Below, in pieces: positions 1 to 11,093 of a stretch of DNA of 64,000 nt. The stretch spans positions 1,711,236 through 1,775,235 of the forward strand of contig ML679969.1 of assembly GCA_007922225.1 (NCBI GenBank), given 5' to 3'. Within the stretch, counting starts at the first letter, position 1. The number at the start of each line of letters is the position of its first letter. The translations under genes and the position numbers were made by a program. The notes under the pieces are model-generated. The model worked only from the letters and a program-made list of their open reading frames with translations, searched no databases and had not been told where the DNA came from. The stretch is from Emydura subglobosa. Its lineage: Eukaryota > Chordata > Testudines > Chelidae.

Positions 1-1486
1 ATTTAAGTTCAAGTTTTTCCTGCCCTACCCTATTTTCAAAATACAGACATCTCCTAACAACAAAGCTCTTGTGTTACCCGGTGTGGAAATTTACAAACCG
101 TAGCAACAGTATGCAGGCTCACAGTGCCAGCTGCAATTGGCTTACAATGTTCAGCAAACCATTTTTTTTTGGGTAGTTTAAACAAGGGTCGTTCCCAACT
201 TTAAAGGGGAAGCGGCTGGATTTTGTTTTTGTAGATTGCAGTAGCTTTGGCCCAAAACCTGACTGACTTTAACTTCCAAGGAAACTATCTTCTGCATATT
301 AAATAGCTTAAAACAAAACAAAACGTATTTATCTCTATAAATATCCTTGGGGTGCATCCCCAATAGCGCTGTGCACAAAAATAAATGCAATAGCAAAGAA
401 GATAACTTCCTTTAGAAATCTCTCAGTGGTTTGGCTTTGCAGCAGTTAATTTACAAAGGCAGTTGTCAGCATTCTGCTGTCACATATGTGCCGCATGAAA
501 CAAATAGGGAGCCTTCAGGGATTAGAAGTGTAGGATCCTCTAAACATACCGATGTAGATACTAGTTCAGCATCGTACTTGAGCACAAGGTTAACTTTAAA
601 TAGGTGAATAATCCCGTTGACTGCAATGGGGCTGCTTACATACTTACCTACATGGCTGAATTGGGCTCATATATATAGGTAAAAAGAGTATTGTTGCACC
701 TAGAATAGGTGTGTTTTGCTGCCTGGTATAATAGACAAATACACCTATACCAGCAAAGCGCTCCTAGTGTAGACACGGCCCAGAATAGTACATAGAGTAC
801 ATACAGTGCTTTTTGTAGCTTCCAAACACTGATCAAGTGTTGGCACTGTATGTACTTTATGTTACATAAAGGTGACCTGCAAAATATTTTTTAATTGGAT
901 TTACCACTTCCTTCCCTTTATGATGTCTAGAGAACGCTTAGCGTGATTTGTTTTTTTTAAGGTTTTGTTTTCCTGCTTGCTTCTTTGAAATATGAGATGT
1001 CAATTTTTGGTTTCCCTGGTTTTGCTGAAGGATGTCTGTTGTGAGCTCTTGCTGCTTACTTGAAGAAGGGAGAATATGAAACATTTGACAAAAGCTTCCT
1101 TTCTTCAAATAGCTGATTAGTCACTACAGTTGAGTAAGCAACGGTGTTTTGTTTTTGTTTTTGTTTTGTTTTAAAAGCAAGTCAGAGTTTTGAACAGGGA
1201 TGCTCAGGCCTTGTTTCTAATGCAGGGTGTATTCTGTTTGTAGGCTTTAATGCTCAGCCAACAATGTCGCTGCACTGGGACAAACCTCAGACAGGCAAAG
1301 CTATTCTTTACACCGGTGGGGTTAATGCTTGCTTAAAACCAGAGTAAGCTCTACAGGTACAAATAACAGCTTTACCTGTCTCTGGGAGATGTTTGTACCA
1401 ATGGCAGGCCATCTGTGGCTGAAATCCCCAATGTATCCCTTCCTCTCCCAGTTGCTGAACTTTTACCCTGTTGACTCTGTTCATGT
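1..1486. other. Upstream intergenic sequence, no gene seen
   Basis: AT-rich sequence with only short open frames that have no recognisable protein similarity. A stretch near 690-790 (CACCTATACC, TGTAGACACGGCCC) resembles the ends of reptile MITEs related to those at 7194 and 9137, but it is too decayed to delimit. I see no RNA gene or promoter here. Confidence 0.5.
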
Positions 1487-3640
1487 TAGAGAGACAAGGT
1501 GGATGAGGTGATAGCTTTTACTGGACCAACTTCTGTTGGTGAAAGGCAAACTTTTTGGGCTGCACAGAGCTGCTCTTGTCTGGGAAAGATACTTGGAGTG
1601 TCACAGCCAAATGGAAGGTGAAACGGATTGTTTGAGATAAGCAGTTAACACGTTTTTTAAGGGACCATTCCAGGCGAAGTGGTCTGTTAACACCCCTGCA
1701 GTCATAGGACAAAAAGTGGGGTTAGTGGGTTACAAATTATTGTAATAAGCCATAAATCCAGTGTCTTTATTAAGACCAGGCATTTTTCATGTCTAGCAAA
1801 GTTATGAATTTAAGTTCCCAGGCTCGTCTTTTGAAGGTGCTATTGAGGTTTCCTTTGAAGATAAGGCCTGAGAGGTCAGATATGGAGTGATTGTTTTGTG
1901 AAAAGGGTTCGCCCATGGATGATTAGCGTCTTTTATCATTTTTCTGTGCGAGTTCATTTGAGAACATAATGATTATCTGGTTTCACCCACATAGTTGTTG
2001 TTGGGCATTTAGTGTACAGGATGAGGTACGGATGTTGTAATAGGCTTGTGTAGGATTTGTGCATCTTGAAAGGTGCGTTGTGGGGGGTGTTGATCATTGT
2101 AACGGTGGAGATAGGTCTGCAGGTTTTGCGTCTGTTATGGCAGTATGTGGTGGTGCTTTGAGTTGGTGAGTTTGTGGGGAGCTTGCTTCTGATGATGAGC
2201 GTGGCAAGATTGGGGGGGTTGTTTAAAGGCCAGAGGAGGGAATTTGTGTAGGATTTCTTTCAGGAGGTGGTCCCCATTGACTATGGATTGTTGTTGTTTA
2301 ATTTTACCCCGTATGGGTTCCAGTGTGGGGCAGTAGGTGACAAGTAGGGGTGTGAGGTCGGAAGGCTTTTTTTTTCTGTATCAAAGCCAGATTCTCTTGG
2401 GATAGTTGAGTGGCCCTTCCATGATGCAATTTGCTTCTATGGTGGAGTGTCCTTGTTTGGTGAAGAAGGTTTTAAGTGTGTTAAGGTGTATATCTCCGAC
2501 TTTGTCCTTAGAGCAAAACCTGTGCTATGAGTGACTGGCTGTAGATAACTGATTTCTTGGTGTGTTTGGGGTGATTTCTGGATCTATGAAGGTGAGGGTG
2601 GTGGTCTGTGGTTTTCTTATATATATATTTTTTTTTCTTTCTGTAGGATTCTATTGTTGAAGCTGATCGTAATATCCAGGAAGATGATGCTGGTGTGGGA
2701 GTGTTCTAGAGAGAGTTTGATGGATGGGTGGTGGTGGTTGAAGTTGTGGAGGAAATCTGACCGTGTTCAGGTTGTCTGTCCAGAGGATGCTGAAAATATT
2801 GATGTATCTCAGGCGTGTTATTGGTTTTGTGTTGCATTTGTCCAGACATTCTTCCTCAAGGTAGCCCATGAAGAGGATGGCTTATTGGGGAGCCATCCTA
2901 GTCTTCATGGTTGTTCCCATGGTTTGGACAAAGTGGTGTTGAATGTAAAATTGTTTATGGTGGAGGTTGAAATGGATGTGTGTAGCGATTTGTTTGAGGT
3001 GGATATCTGACTGTTGTCTCTTGTCTTGTAGCTATTTGAGGCAGGCAGTGATGCTGTCATTGTGAGGGTTGTTGGTGTATAGGGAGGTGACATCCATGGT
3101 GGCAAAGATGGTGTTCTGAAAGAGGTTGTTAATGTTGCAGAGTTTCTGGAGGAAGTTGGTTGTATCCTGGAGGAAGATGGCCCTCTGTGTGGTGAGTGGT
3201 TTGAGGATGGTTTCTTTGAATCCTGATATTTCAGTAAGAGTGCCGTGGCCAGATATGATGTCTGCCTGGGTTCCCATGTTTGTGTCTTGGGAAGCATGCA
3301 GAAGATCCCTGAGGTGGGTTCATGGAGGATGAGATTGTAGAGTTTCTCTTGGAGTTGTTTGGGGAAGGAGTTGATGGCACTCTTAAGTTCCTGTGTGAAT
3401 TGTGGTGTGGGGTCTTTTGACCTCTTTATAGCAGGCAATGTCGGAGAATTGTCAGTTGCCCTTGTTGACATAGTCATCATGGTAGAGAACTACCATGCCA
3501 TCCACCTTTGTCTGCTGGTTTGATTGTTACTTGGTGGTTGGATTTCAGGGACTGTATAGCTGTCCTCGTGGCAATGATTAAATGTTTGACTAATTGTTTA
3601 ATCAATGTGGCCTTAGATATGTTTATGATATAATAACTGT
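1487..3640 (-). pseudogene. Decayed Penelope-like retroelement (RT plus GIY-YIG endonuclease remnant)
   Basis: Read on the minus strand, broken frames give pieces typical of Penelope-like elements (PLEs). Near 3540 is an IKPADKGG block. At about 3075-3250 is GHGTLTEISGF followed by MDVTSLYTN, the classic PLE reverse-transcriptase signature. At 2650-2870 is the palm-like segment FMGYLEEECLDK with YINIFSILW, where the usual catalytic Asp pair is disrupted. Further 3', around 1800-2080, are YVGETR and a block ending RRAWELKFI, as in the GIY-YIG endonuclease of vertebrate PLEs. Frames shift several times and stops interrupt every segment, so the copy is dead. The 3' end near 1490 carries the tail (GTTGGTCCAGTAAAAG) also found as solo fragments at 12050, 20312 and 55181. 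The 5' end is truncated or too decayed to place. Confidence 0.8.
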
Positions 3641-4539
3641 TTCTATACTTGAGTATCTTGGTATTGATCATACTGTGTCTGCTAGAGTAGAAGCAGCAAT
3701 ATTCAAAGCATAAGCCTATATGCCCAGTTACTTCCACCAACTATGCTTCCATATGCATGCCTGAACTTTCACGAGCATATTCTTCATCCTGCATAGTTAT
3801 TCACAATGTGAAAATAATGCCCAATTGAAATCAGAAATTCACTCCTGTTGCCCTCTGTTTTAGTGAAGTCTTGTTCAAATACATTTCCTTTTAATTATCC
3901 ATTTATCTAACAAGAACGGTCTTTATTTATGCCAATTTTTGTGTAATCAGTGTTTACTAAAATGTAGTAAATTGAGTTTAATATAGAAATAGTATTGGAA
4001 CAAAAGAGATCAGATTCCTATAAAAGCAAAAGCAAGGATATTTGTAAAATAAATCGATTTTAAAAAATTAGGAGTGAAAATAAGTTTCTCCACATCCTTT
4101 CAAATTGATAGAGGTGCTGGGGGAGAAGCAGCATCAGGAGACTTAAAACTTTGCTTCAGAGCTTTGGACAACGTTTCATATCCTAGCCCTGATCCTGCAA
4201 TTTGATCACTGTGAGAAGGAAGCCAGCCTCATTGACGTCAGTGACACTCCACACCGGCGTTAAGGATATGCAAGATTGGGCCCCATATGTGACAGTTTTT
4301 CTGCTGTATTAGCTATAGGAAAACGGGATTAAAAATGCAATGTACAGGATATGCAGGTTTCTACAGTCCCCATGCAATAATTTGTATCCTGTGGGATCTT
4401 GCTTTGATGATTATTATATTTATTTTTGAGGTGCCTCTAGCAGTTTTTTTGCAGCCTTGGAAATCAGCTAGGCTGATAGGGGACTTTAGTGTGACTCACT
4501 CGTGAGTCGCCTTTATAACACGAGCAAGTACAGTAGTTC
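3641..4539. other. Intergenic sequence with one short MITE-like palindrome
   Basis: AT-rich and without coding signal. About 4186-4286 begins CTGATCCTGCAA and ends GCAAGATTGGGCCCC, imperfectly inverted ends like those of short reptile MITEs. Nothing else can be supported. Confidence 0.35.
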
Positions 4540-5225
4540 AATCAGCAGAAATGGCTCTGTGGGTTAGAGTGGGTCACAACAGGAATGTGAGCCAACAATG
4601 TGACACAGTTGTGAAAAAGGCTATTATCATGCGGGGGTGTATTAACAGGTTTGTCATATGTAAGACACAGGAGGTAATGGGGCTGTTCTTCTTGGCAGTA
4701 GTGAGGCTTCAGATGGAGTAGTGTGTCCAGTTTTGGGCACCATATTTTAAGAAAATTGTGGACAAATTGAAGAGAGTCCAGAGTAAAACAACAAAAATGA
4801 TAAAAGGTTTAGCAAATCTGACCTATGAGGAAAGTTTAAAAAAACTAGACCTGTTTAGTCTTGAGAAAAGACTGATGAGATCTGATAAGTCTTAAAATAC
4901 GTGAAGAGCTGTTGTAAAGAGGTTGGTGATAAATTGTTTTCCATGTCCAGTGAAGATAGGACAAAAAGTAATCATCTTAACCTGCAGCAAGGGAGAGTTG
5001 GGTTAGATATTAGGAAAAACTTTGTAACTGTAAGGATAGTTAAGTACTGAAACAGGTTGCCAAGGGAGTTTGTGGAATCCTCATCACTGGAGGTTTTTAA
5101 GAAAAGGTTAGACAACACCTGTCAGGGATGGTCTAGGTATACTTGGTCCTGCCTCAGCACAGGGGACTGGACTAGATGACCTCTCAAAGTCCCATTCAGC
5201 CTTATATTTCTGAGATTCTAATCTC
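4540..5225 (+). mobile_element. CR1 LINE, 5'-truncated 3' end
   Basis: The segment reads as the 3' end of a CR1 retrotransposon of the common reptile type. Landmarks in order are GTGTCCAGTTTTGGGCACC (end of ORF2), CAACAAAAATGATAAAAGG, TTAGGAAAAACTTTGTAACTG, a CACTGGAGGTTTTTAAG block, then GGACTGGACTAGATGACCTC and an ATTTCTGAGATTCT tail matching the short CR1 terminal repeat. ORF2 is heavily mutated. CR1 copies end precisely at the 3' tail and are truncated at variable 5' points, as here. The 5' limit is approximate. Confidence 0.88.
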
Positions 5226-7193
5226 TGTGCTGCTCTGCTGTCTCCTCCGAAATATTCCAAATACTAGAAAGTGTATTCATCTCCTTTCATATTCACTCAA
5301 CAATTTAAAGAGAGTCATCATTGCTTAAACACTAAAGTTCTTCCAATAATCCAGGCCTTTATTAAAACCAGATTTATATAATCTGGTTGGTAATCTGATA
5401 TTCAATTCCTTTACTGTCATTGTCCCAAATGAATTAATACAGTCAACAGGCAGGAATACTATAGAAATCATATTTACTGATTAGCAAGATGGCAGACATA
5501 ACCGGAAGACTCAAATTAAGATAAGCTTCAGTGGATTTCTCTAGCAAGTATTCCTGAGAACACTTCAGCCATGCTAACAGATCATGACTGTGTAATAAAC
5601 ACAGACGCCTGCTACTTATATTGGTAGAATATAATAATGACCTCCCTGGATCTGACCAATGTTCCATCTAATCTATTATGCAGACTCTGACATTTGACCA
5701 ATGTCTGCTTCAGAGGAAAGCATAACATCTGCCCTCTGATGCGTCTAACTGTGCATTTACTTTATCCTGTGGAGGACTGAAATACAGAATGACTGATAAT
5801 CCTGAAATGCCCTGAAATAAGAGTATGAGAAGTGATCATTTTAGCAAGTGTAACTGCAGTTGCTGTTCTTATTCACTATCTAATCTTTTGTGAAACGTAC
5901 AAACACCGTGCCTCAACAATAACCGGTGGCAGTAAGTTCCACACGTTGGTTAATATGTTGAAGAAAAGTGTGAACTGCTTAACCATGTTCTGTTAATTAC
6001 ATAGGGTGGCCTTTTATTTTTGGATTAGGGGAAAGCATAAATAACAGTGCCTTAATCGGCCTTCTCTGTTCTAGCTGTTGTTTTCAAACGCCTCTTAGAA
6101 TATTTTCTTACTCTCCTGCTTTTCAAACTATATAGTTCCAGGCTTTTTAATAGCTCCTTGTACAGAAGCATCTCTTCCCCCACAGCTCTAATTGTTGTCA
6201 TCCTGGTTTGTGACCTTTCTGGTTTCTGCTTCTCTCTTCTTGAGATGAACTTGAACATAATGTTCTGGCTGAGAATGAAACATTGTCTTCTATGTCTCCC
6301 GTGTTAATATGCAGCCTGACATGTTATTCCCTTGTGACTGTTACTGTGTACTGAGCAGATCTTTTCATGGAGTTGTCCACAAGGGCTCCTAGATAATTTT
6401 CTTGAGAGGTTAAATGTAATTCAGAACCCATTAATGTGTACAAGTCGTTTAAATGGTTCCTTCCAATGTGCATTGCCTTGCACTGAATTTCACGCTTTTT
6501 GGAACAATGGAGACCAGGTCGATCTCGCTAGCGTAGCATCAGTTATGTTGCCAACTGTAATCCATTAAAGTTTGTGTGAGAGTTTGATCGCTGTCAGGCT
6601 ATGCAGGCCAAATTAATCCCTGGAGCCCTCTATTGAAGCCAGCAGAGTTACGCCAAGGTGAATTTGTTGTCATGTCTTTAATGCTGGAGCTTTGTTCTGA
6701 AGCCTGACTGACCTGCCTTAGATCTAGTCCTGACGCTCAGGGCCAATCTGGTTTTTCTCCTTCTTTCTCCAGCCTCCATTAAGTTCCTGCATATGTTACA
6801 GCTGCGGTATAACAGAGCCAGGGCACTCAGTTATAATGCAGTTGTCCCAATGTGGTCACCATGTTGTGTGCAGTGGAATAGTGCAGGCAGGAATTGTTTC
6901 CCCACAATCAGGTTAAAGTGCAGGACAGTTCAAGACTTGGCCCCAAGTGCACATACATGACTGCGTACCATCCAAACTGCTTGTAGTGTTAGTGGAGCAT
7001 TTTAATAACATTACTTATTTCCCTTCCCACCACTGACTGAATAGAGTTAGCGGATTTGCTTTTGTTTTTAGTTGCTTCTAATCTGTGGACCCCCTTCTTT
7101 GTCCATAACATGCAGAAATCCACACCCCGGAGAAATGTAACTCTGCCAATATAAGTTTTCAGCATAGACCAGCCATTAGTGAGGTACCTTACC
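5226..7193. other. Intergenic sequence, nothing recognised
   Basis: About 2 kb with short ORFs and no domain, splice or RNA-gene signal that I can support. It is AT-rich with no obvious repeats. Confidence 0.4.
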
Positions 7194-7452
7194 AGGCCAT
7201 GTCCACACTAAAACATTAAGTCTAGCCAGGGGTGTGAAAAATCAACACCCCTGAGCAACGTAGTGAAACTGATCTAACTCCTGGTGTAGACAGAGCTATG
7301 TTGACGGAAGAATTCTTTCACAGACCTAGCTACTGCCTCTGGGGGACATGGATTATCTACAGTAATGGGAGAACCCCTCCTGTCCCGGTAGTGAGTGTTT
7401 ACACTGAAGTGTTGCAGCAATGCTGCTGTAGTGGTTAAAGTGTAGGCGTATC
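7194..7452 (-). mobile_element. MITE-like DNA transposon, inverted relative to the copy at 9137
   Basis: Begins GGCCATGTCCACACTA, contains CAGGGGTGTGAAAAATCAACACCCCTGA (a 7-bp inverted core, GGGGTGT/ACACCCC) and then GGTGTAGACAGAGC. This is the reverse complement of the arrangement in the copy at 9137-9400 (TTTTCACACCCCTGA, then CTAGTGTAGACAAAGCC). Having two copies in opposite orientation supports a dispersed element. No transposase is present, and the superfamily is not certain. Confidence 0.65.
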
Positions 7453-9136
7453 TTGTGTGAAGGGCGGGAGTGAAGAAGTAGGCAAAGTTGTAGCTGAAAA
7501 CTGCATGCTGAACTGGAAAGTGAAAATCACAGCTTGGGAAAACTCTGCATAAGAATAAGCAACTTCACTGTAAAACTTGGAATCTTTTACCATTTATCCT
7601 CAAATGGATGTTTGTAGAGCCATTTAAAGGTGTAAAATGCTATATACAGTAAGTGATTATTTATAAAGATTAGTCTATACTTCTGCTTTACAAATAGCTG
7701 GGCAAAATCTCAAACCCACTTCTGTGGAAAAGAAACAGGCATGATGAACATAGCACTGAAGAGAGCTGGTAACCCCTTTTGTTGCTTTAATGTTCTGATT
7801 GCTTAGGTGCATGTGGCTGAATTGGATGTTTTGTAAAATGAGGGTGACGAAGGGTGTCTTTAACTTTTGGGTGGAGGGAAAAATTTGTCAGCAAATAAAA
7901 GCCTTCAAGATATCAAGTTCAATAAAAAGATTGTGAACACATTGGGGAAGGCCCCTGTTAATCTGTGCTCAGTACATCACTGAGTGCATAACTAGGTGCT
8001 CAATGGATATTAACAAGCATGGATTGAATAGGGATACAGTGCAGTTGAGTTTTGCTCATCCCAACAAATAAGAATATGGTTTAAATCAATAGAAAAGCAT
8101 AGTCAGCAAAGAGGAGGCTTTGGCAGAGGGAAATAGATTGAAATATTAGTCTTTTCTTTGTGGTGTAGGCACTTAACCAGGCTAATGTTGGCTCCAAAAG
8201 AAAGGCTGTCTCAGTGTCTCTGAATACGTGTTCAGTTTTACTCTAACCTCAAACTGTTCACTTGGTGGGGTTTGTGTGGGAGAAGAAATGCTCAAGTTAC
8301 TATTTGGCAAACTCCTATGAAATAATTTGATTCTATGTGTGGAAAGGGGAAATGGCTGGGTCTTGCTGTTAATAAATCTGTATTGTTGCCCTCTGTTAAA
8401 TGGATAACCTTCTTACCCTGAATGCTAAATAGCACCCAGTTTCCTTCACAGCTGTAAAAAGCTGCCTTGCAAGCAGACAGTGGGATGAGATGCTGGAGGG
8501 GATGGTACAGTGGCCTTATAGGCATCGAGTGTTAAATATCTACTAGACTCCCAGGAACCATTGCTTCATATCCTGGCAGGATTGATTCAGCTCTTCCTCC
8601 TTCTGTACTGGAGACACTGCGTTACATGTTGCCGACTCTGTGTGTCTCATTTAGATGAGACCTTTTTAAAAATAAGGTCCTGTCTAAACTAACCTGTGTA
8701 AACATTAGGGGCCTAATCCTGTAAACAGTTAAGCATGTGAGTAACTTTACTCTTGCAAGTAGTTCCCAGGATTGGGTGCTTGCAGGATTCAGTACTGAAG
8801 ATCCTGTGATAGTCTGCATAAGAGTCTGCTCTGTTGTCCTTGGCCAACATTTCTTCTCCCTCCCACTTTTGTGCAAGATGCTGATTGGCTGTCAACCTCC
8901 AGCCCCAGATGAGGCTGTATATAGTGGTAGTGACTGCATGTGCTGCTGATAGAGATAAGCAGAGCTATAGAATTGTAAACTAGAGAGTAACATGGAAATC
9001 CCACTTATCCAATTTAAAATGGACTTATGCTTGCTTTCACATGGAATGCTCAATGTAACTAAATTGAGGTAAATTTAATTTCCCTTCCACATATTGCTTT
9101 CTTTTTAGAAAGAGACTGTGTCTGTGAGAACGTGTC
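7453..9136. other. Intergenic sequence with one short palindromic repeat
   Basis: No gene recognised. About 8709-8793 starts GGGGCCTAATCCTGTAAAC and ends GCTTGCAGGATTCAG, inverted ends of a roughly 85-bp MITE-like sequence. The rest is unassigned. Confidence 0.4.
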
Positions 9137-9400
9137 TGTGTCTACACTAGAGAGCTGTGCTGCTGTAAGGTCTCCCAGGGAGCTGCTCTATGCAGTTGGT
9201 AGAGAGCTCTCCCATCGGTATAATGAAGCCACCCCCAATGAGTAGTGGTAGCTATGTTGGTGGGGGAACATTTCCCACCGACCTAGTGCTGTCGACACCG
9301 GCACTTCTGTCAGTGAACTTGTGTCAGTCAGGGATGTGGTGTTTTCACACCCCTGAGTGATGTAAGTTTTACCCATAAAAGTGCTAGTGTAGACAAAGCC
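9137..9400 (+). mobile_element. MITE-like DNA transposon
   Basis: The left end, TGTGTCTACACTAG, is mirrored by the right end, CTAGTGTAGACA (inverted). The interior includes GTCGACACCGGCAC and TTTTCACACCCCTGA, shared in reverse with 7194-7452. The element is about 264 bp and has no coding capacity. Its superfamily is unresolved. Confidence 0.7.
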
Positions 9401-9682
9401 TAAGACACTTCATGCAGGGAAGAGTCTTATAGCCCTAATCCTGCAATAACATCTCCTATGGGTGGGTGCTTGGGGCCCTGCGCGGTCCATTTGACGTTAT
9501 TGGGGAAGGTGTGGGTGCAGCAGTCCACCTGTAAAGATCCAGTTGTGGATGAGATCTGAAGCTGGATGAATCGATATACGCCTCTAGTGACACACAGTTT
9601 TTAAAAAGGCAATGTGATTGACAGTAATGTTGCACAGGGTTATTACTTTGGGGTGAAAGTTGCTATGTAAATATTTAAAAAT

Positions 9683-9710
9683 AGAGATTAGGGTTTAAAC
9701 CCTAATCTCT
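9683..9710. repeat. Perfect 28-bp palindrome with inverted telomere-like hexamers
   Basis: The 28 bases are exactly their own reverse complement: AGAGATTAGGG on the left, a TTTAAA centre and CCCTAATCTCT on the right. The arms contain TTAGGG and CCCTAA facing each other. There is no loop, so it could extrude as a cruciform or fold back as RNA. It could be the centre of a short palindromic MITE, but no flanking inverted repeat is evident. Confidence 0.9.
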
Positions 9711-10480
9711 AACTATTAGATCAGGATGAGACCTAACATGAGGGACAGATTATCTCACATCTGCCTAGAGCAGGGATATTTCATCTTCCTCTGAAGCGAC
9801 TGGTACTGGCCACTGTCAGAGACAAGATACTGGACTAGAGGAAGTTGGGTGTGTTCCTAAACCTAATATAAGATGTCATTTGGAATGAAATCTGATGTAT
9901 TTGTACTTTCATTTATGGTATTCCTATGGTGCATATCACGCTGGTATCGAAGCACCCACCATATGCTGCTATCATTTTTCTATTGCATGGCCGAGACTGG
10001 CTGCCGTGTGTATTAATCATTTATTCCTAGATTTACAAAACAAGAGTCAGATGTTGTGCTGTTCCGTCCTTGTAAATGCTGAATAACCCCCTCCATGGGA
10101 GTGGAGTAAGCCAGGACTGGCACCGGCCTTTCGGCGATCAGCGTTTGCCCCAAGGGCTTTGTCCGTGCCAGAAAAATTCAAGAGAGGAGGTGGGTGAGAG
10201 AATGTCTGTGTAGTGCACCAACTTCTGCTGGGGAGAGAGGCCAGCCTTGGAGCTGAGCGAGCGCTTCTGCAGGAGATGCAGACACTTCATTTCCCTAGCC
10301 TGGGAAGGCGGGTGGTGGGAGACCCAGCCCCAGTGGGATGTGCTGCCTCAATAGGAAAAGCACCCAGTAATAAAGGGTGAAACAGGCTGCCCCCATTGCA
10401 CTGACTGGTGCATGCACCCCTCTCCCCATTGCACTCAATGACAGCAGCTCCCCATTGACTCCAAGTGGAAGCGGGCTAGC
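9711..10480. other. Sequence upstream of the SPEN CpG island
   Basis: A transition from AT-rich intergenic DNA to the GC-rich promoter. No gene is recognised. Any divergent antisense transcript from the island would start near its right edge, but none can be read from sequence. Confidence 0.35.
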
Positions 10481-10543
10481 AGAACGCAGCGCCCGCCCGC
10501 ACCTCTTTTTTTTTTTTGTTTTGTGTGGTTTTTTTTTCTTATT

Positions 10544-10720
10544 GCGCAGGCGCAGTGGAGCGAGGAAGCGAGCCGTGCGGAAAACGAGTCCTCCTCGCTC
10601 GGCGCGTGCGCAGTCAGGCCGGCGGCAGCGGCCCAGGGCGTTGGGAGCAGGCGCTTCCCCCCCGTTCCCTTTCCTCCCTCCCCCTCCCCCTCCCCTCCCG
10701 TGCGCGGAGTGCGCCTGCGC
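10544..10720. promoter_or_regulatory. Cluster of three NRF1-like sites
   Basis: The sites are GCGCAGGCGC at 10544, GCGCGTGCGCA at 10602 and GCGCCTGCGC at 10711. Each resembles the NRF1 consensus YGCGCAYGCGCR, with one or two departures. Their spacing across 177 bp in the proximal island suggests core-promoter function. Occupancy is inferred. Confidence 0.6.
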
Positions 10721-10870
10721 CGGACTCGGCGGCGGGCGGTGTGTGAGAGCGAGCGAGCCGAGCGGGGAGACGACTCAGCGGAGCCGCCACAGAGCGCGAG
10801 CGAGCGCGAGGGGGAGGGGGCGCCGCGCTGCCGCCGCCGCCGCTGAGGGAGAACCAGAAGGGGAGCCGCA

Positions 10871-10908
10871 GCCCGCCCGCCCGCTCGCTCGCCCGCCCGC
10901 CCGCCCGC
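10871..10908. repeat. CCCG tetranucleotide repeat in the 5' UTR region
   Basis: A run of CCCG/CTCG units directly upstream of the coding start. It is a GC microsatellite that could vary in length and stall polymerase or fold in RNA. Confidence 0.8.
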
Positions 10909-10925
10909 AGCAGGGGCCCCGAGGG

Positions 10926-10970
10926 ATGGTGTCCGCCGCCGCCGCGGGGGGAGGCAGCTCCTGGCGCTAG
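10926..10970 (+). CDS. Upstream ORF (14 codons) in the SPEN 5' leader
   Basis: An ATG with purine at -3 and G at +4 (GAGGGATGG), a good Kozak context, opens MVSAAAAGGGSSWR and stops with TAG 40 nt before the SPEN ATG. If the leader includes this stretch, scanning ribosomes should meet it first, so it may damp SPEN translation by requiring reinitiation. The peptide looks like translated GC repeat, so any role is likely the act of translation and not the product. Whether it is in the mature leader depends on the unmapped start site. Confidence 0.5.
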   Translation: MVSAAAAGGGSSWR

Positions 10971-11010
10971 GGCACAGGCCGGGGCGCGGGGGGGGCCGGC
11001 GCGGCGCAGC

Positions 11011-11093
11011 ATGGTCCGGGAAACCAGGCACCTCTGGGTGGGCAACTTACCGGAGAACGTGCGCGAGGAGAAGATCATCGAGCACTTCAAGCG
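11011..11093 (+). CDS. SPEN: SPEN coding exon 1 (start of RRM1)
   Basis: Encodes residues 1-27 plus two bases of codon 28: MVRETRHLWVGNLPENV and on to EHFK, the start of SPEN (Msx2-interacting protein, SHARP/MINT). SPEN is a very large nuclear repressor (about 3,660 residues in human) that binds RNA through N-terminal RRMs and recruits SMRT/NCoR-HDAC complexes through a C-terminal SPOC domain. It acts in Notch/RBPJ repression and, in mammals, in Xist-mediated X silencing. LWVGNL (residues 8-13) is the RNP2 motif of RRM1. The ATG has A at -3 and G at +4. The exon ends AAG-CG, followed by a GTGAGT donor; the split Arg codon is completed by the first base of exon 2. The sequence matches vertebrate SPEN essentially residue for residue, so identity is near certain. 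Confidence 0.97.

Noticed and set aside
2905..3480. 191-codon minus-strand ORF as a gene
   Set aside because: It is a frame-shifted shadow across the decayed Penelope-like reverse transcriptase; recognisable motifs jump between frames.
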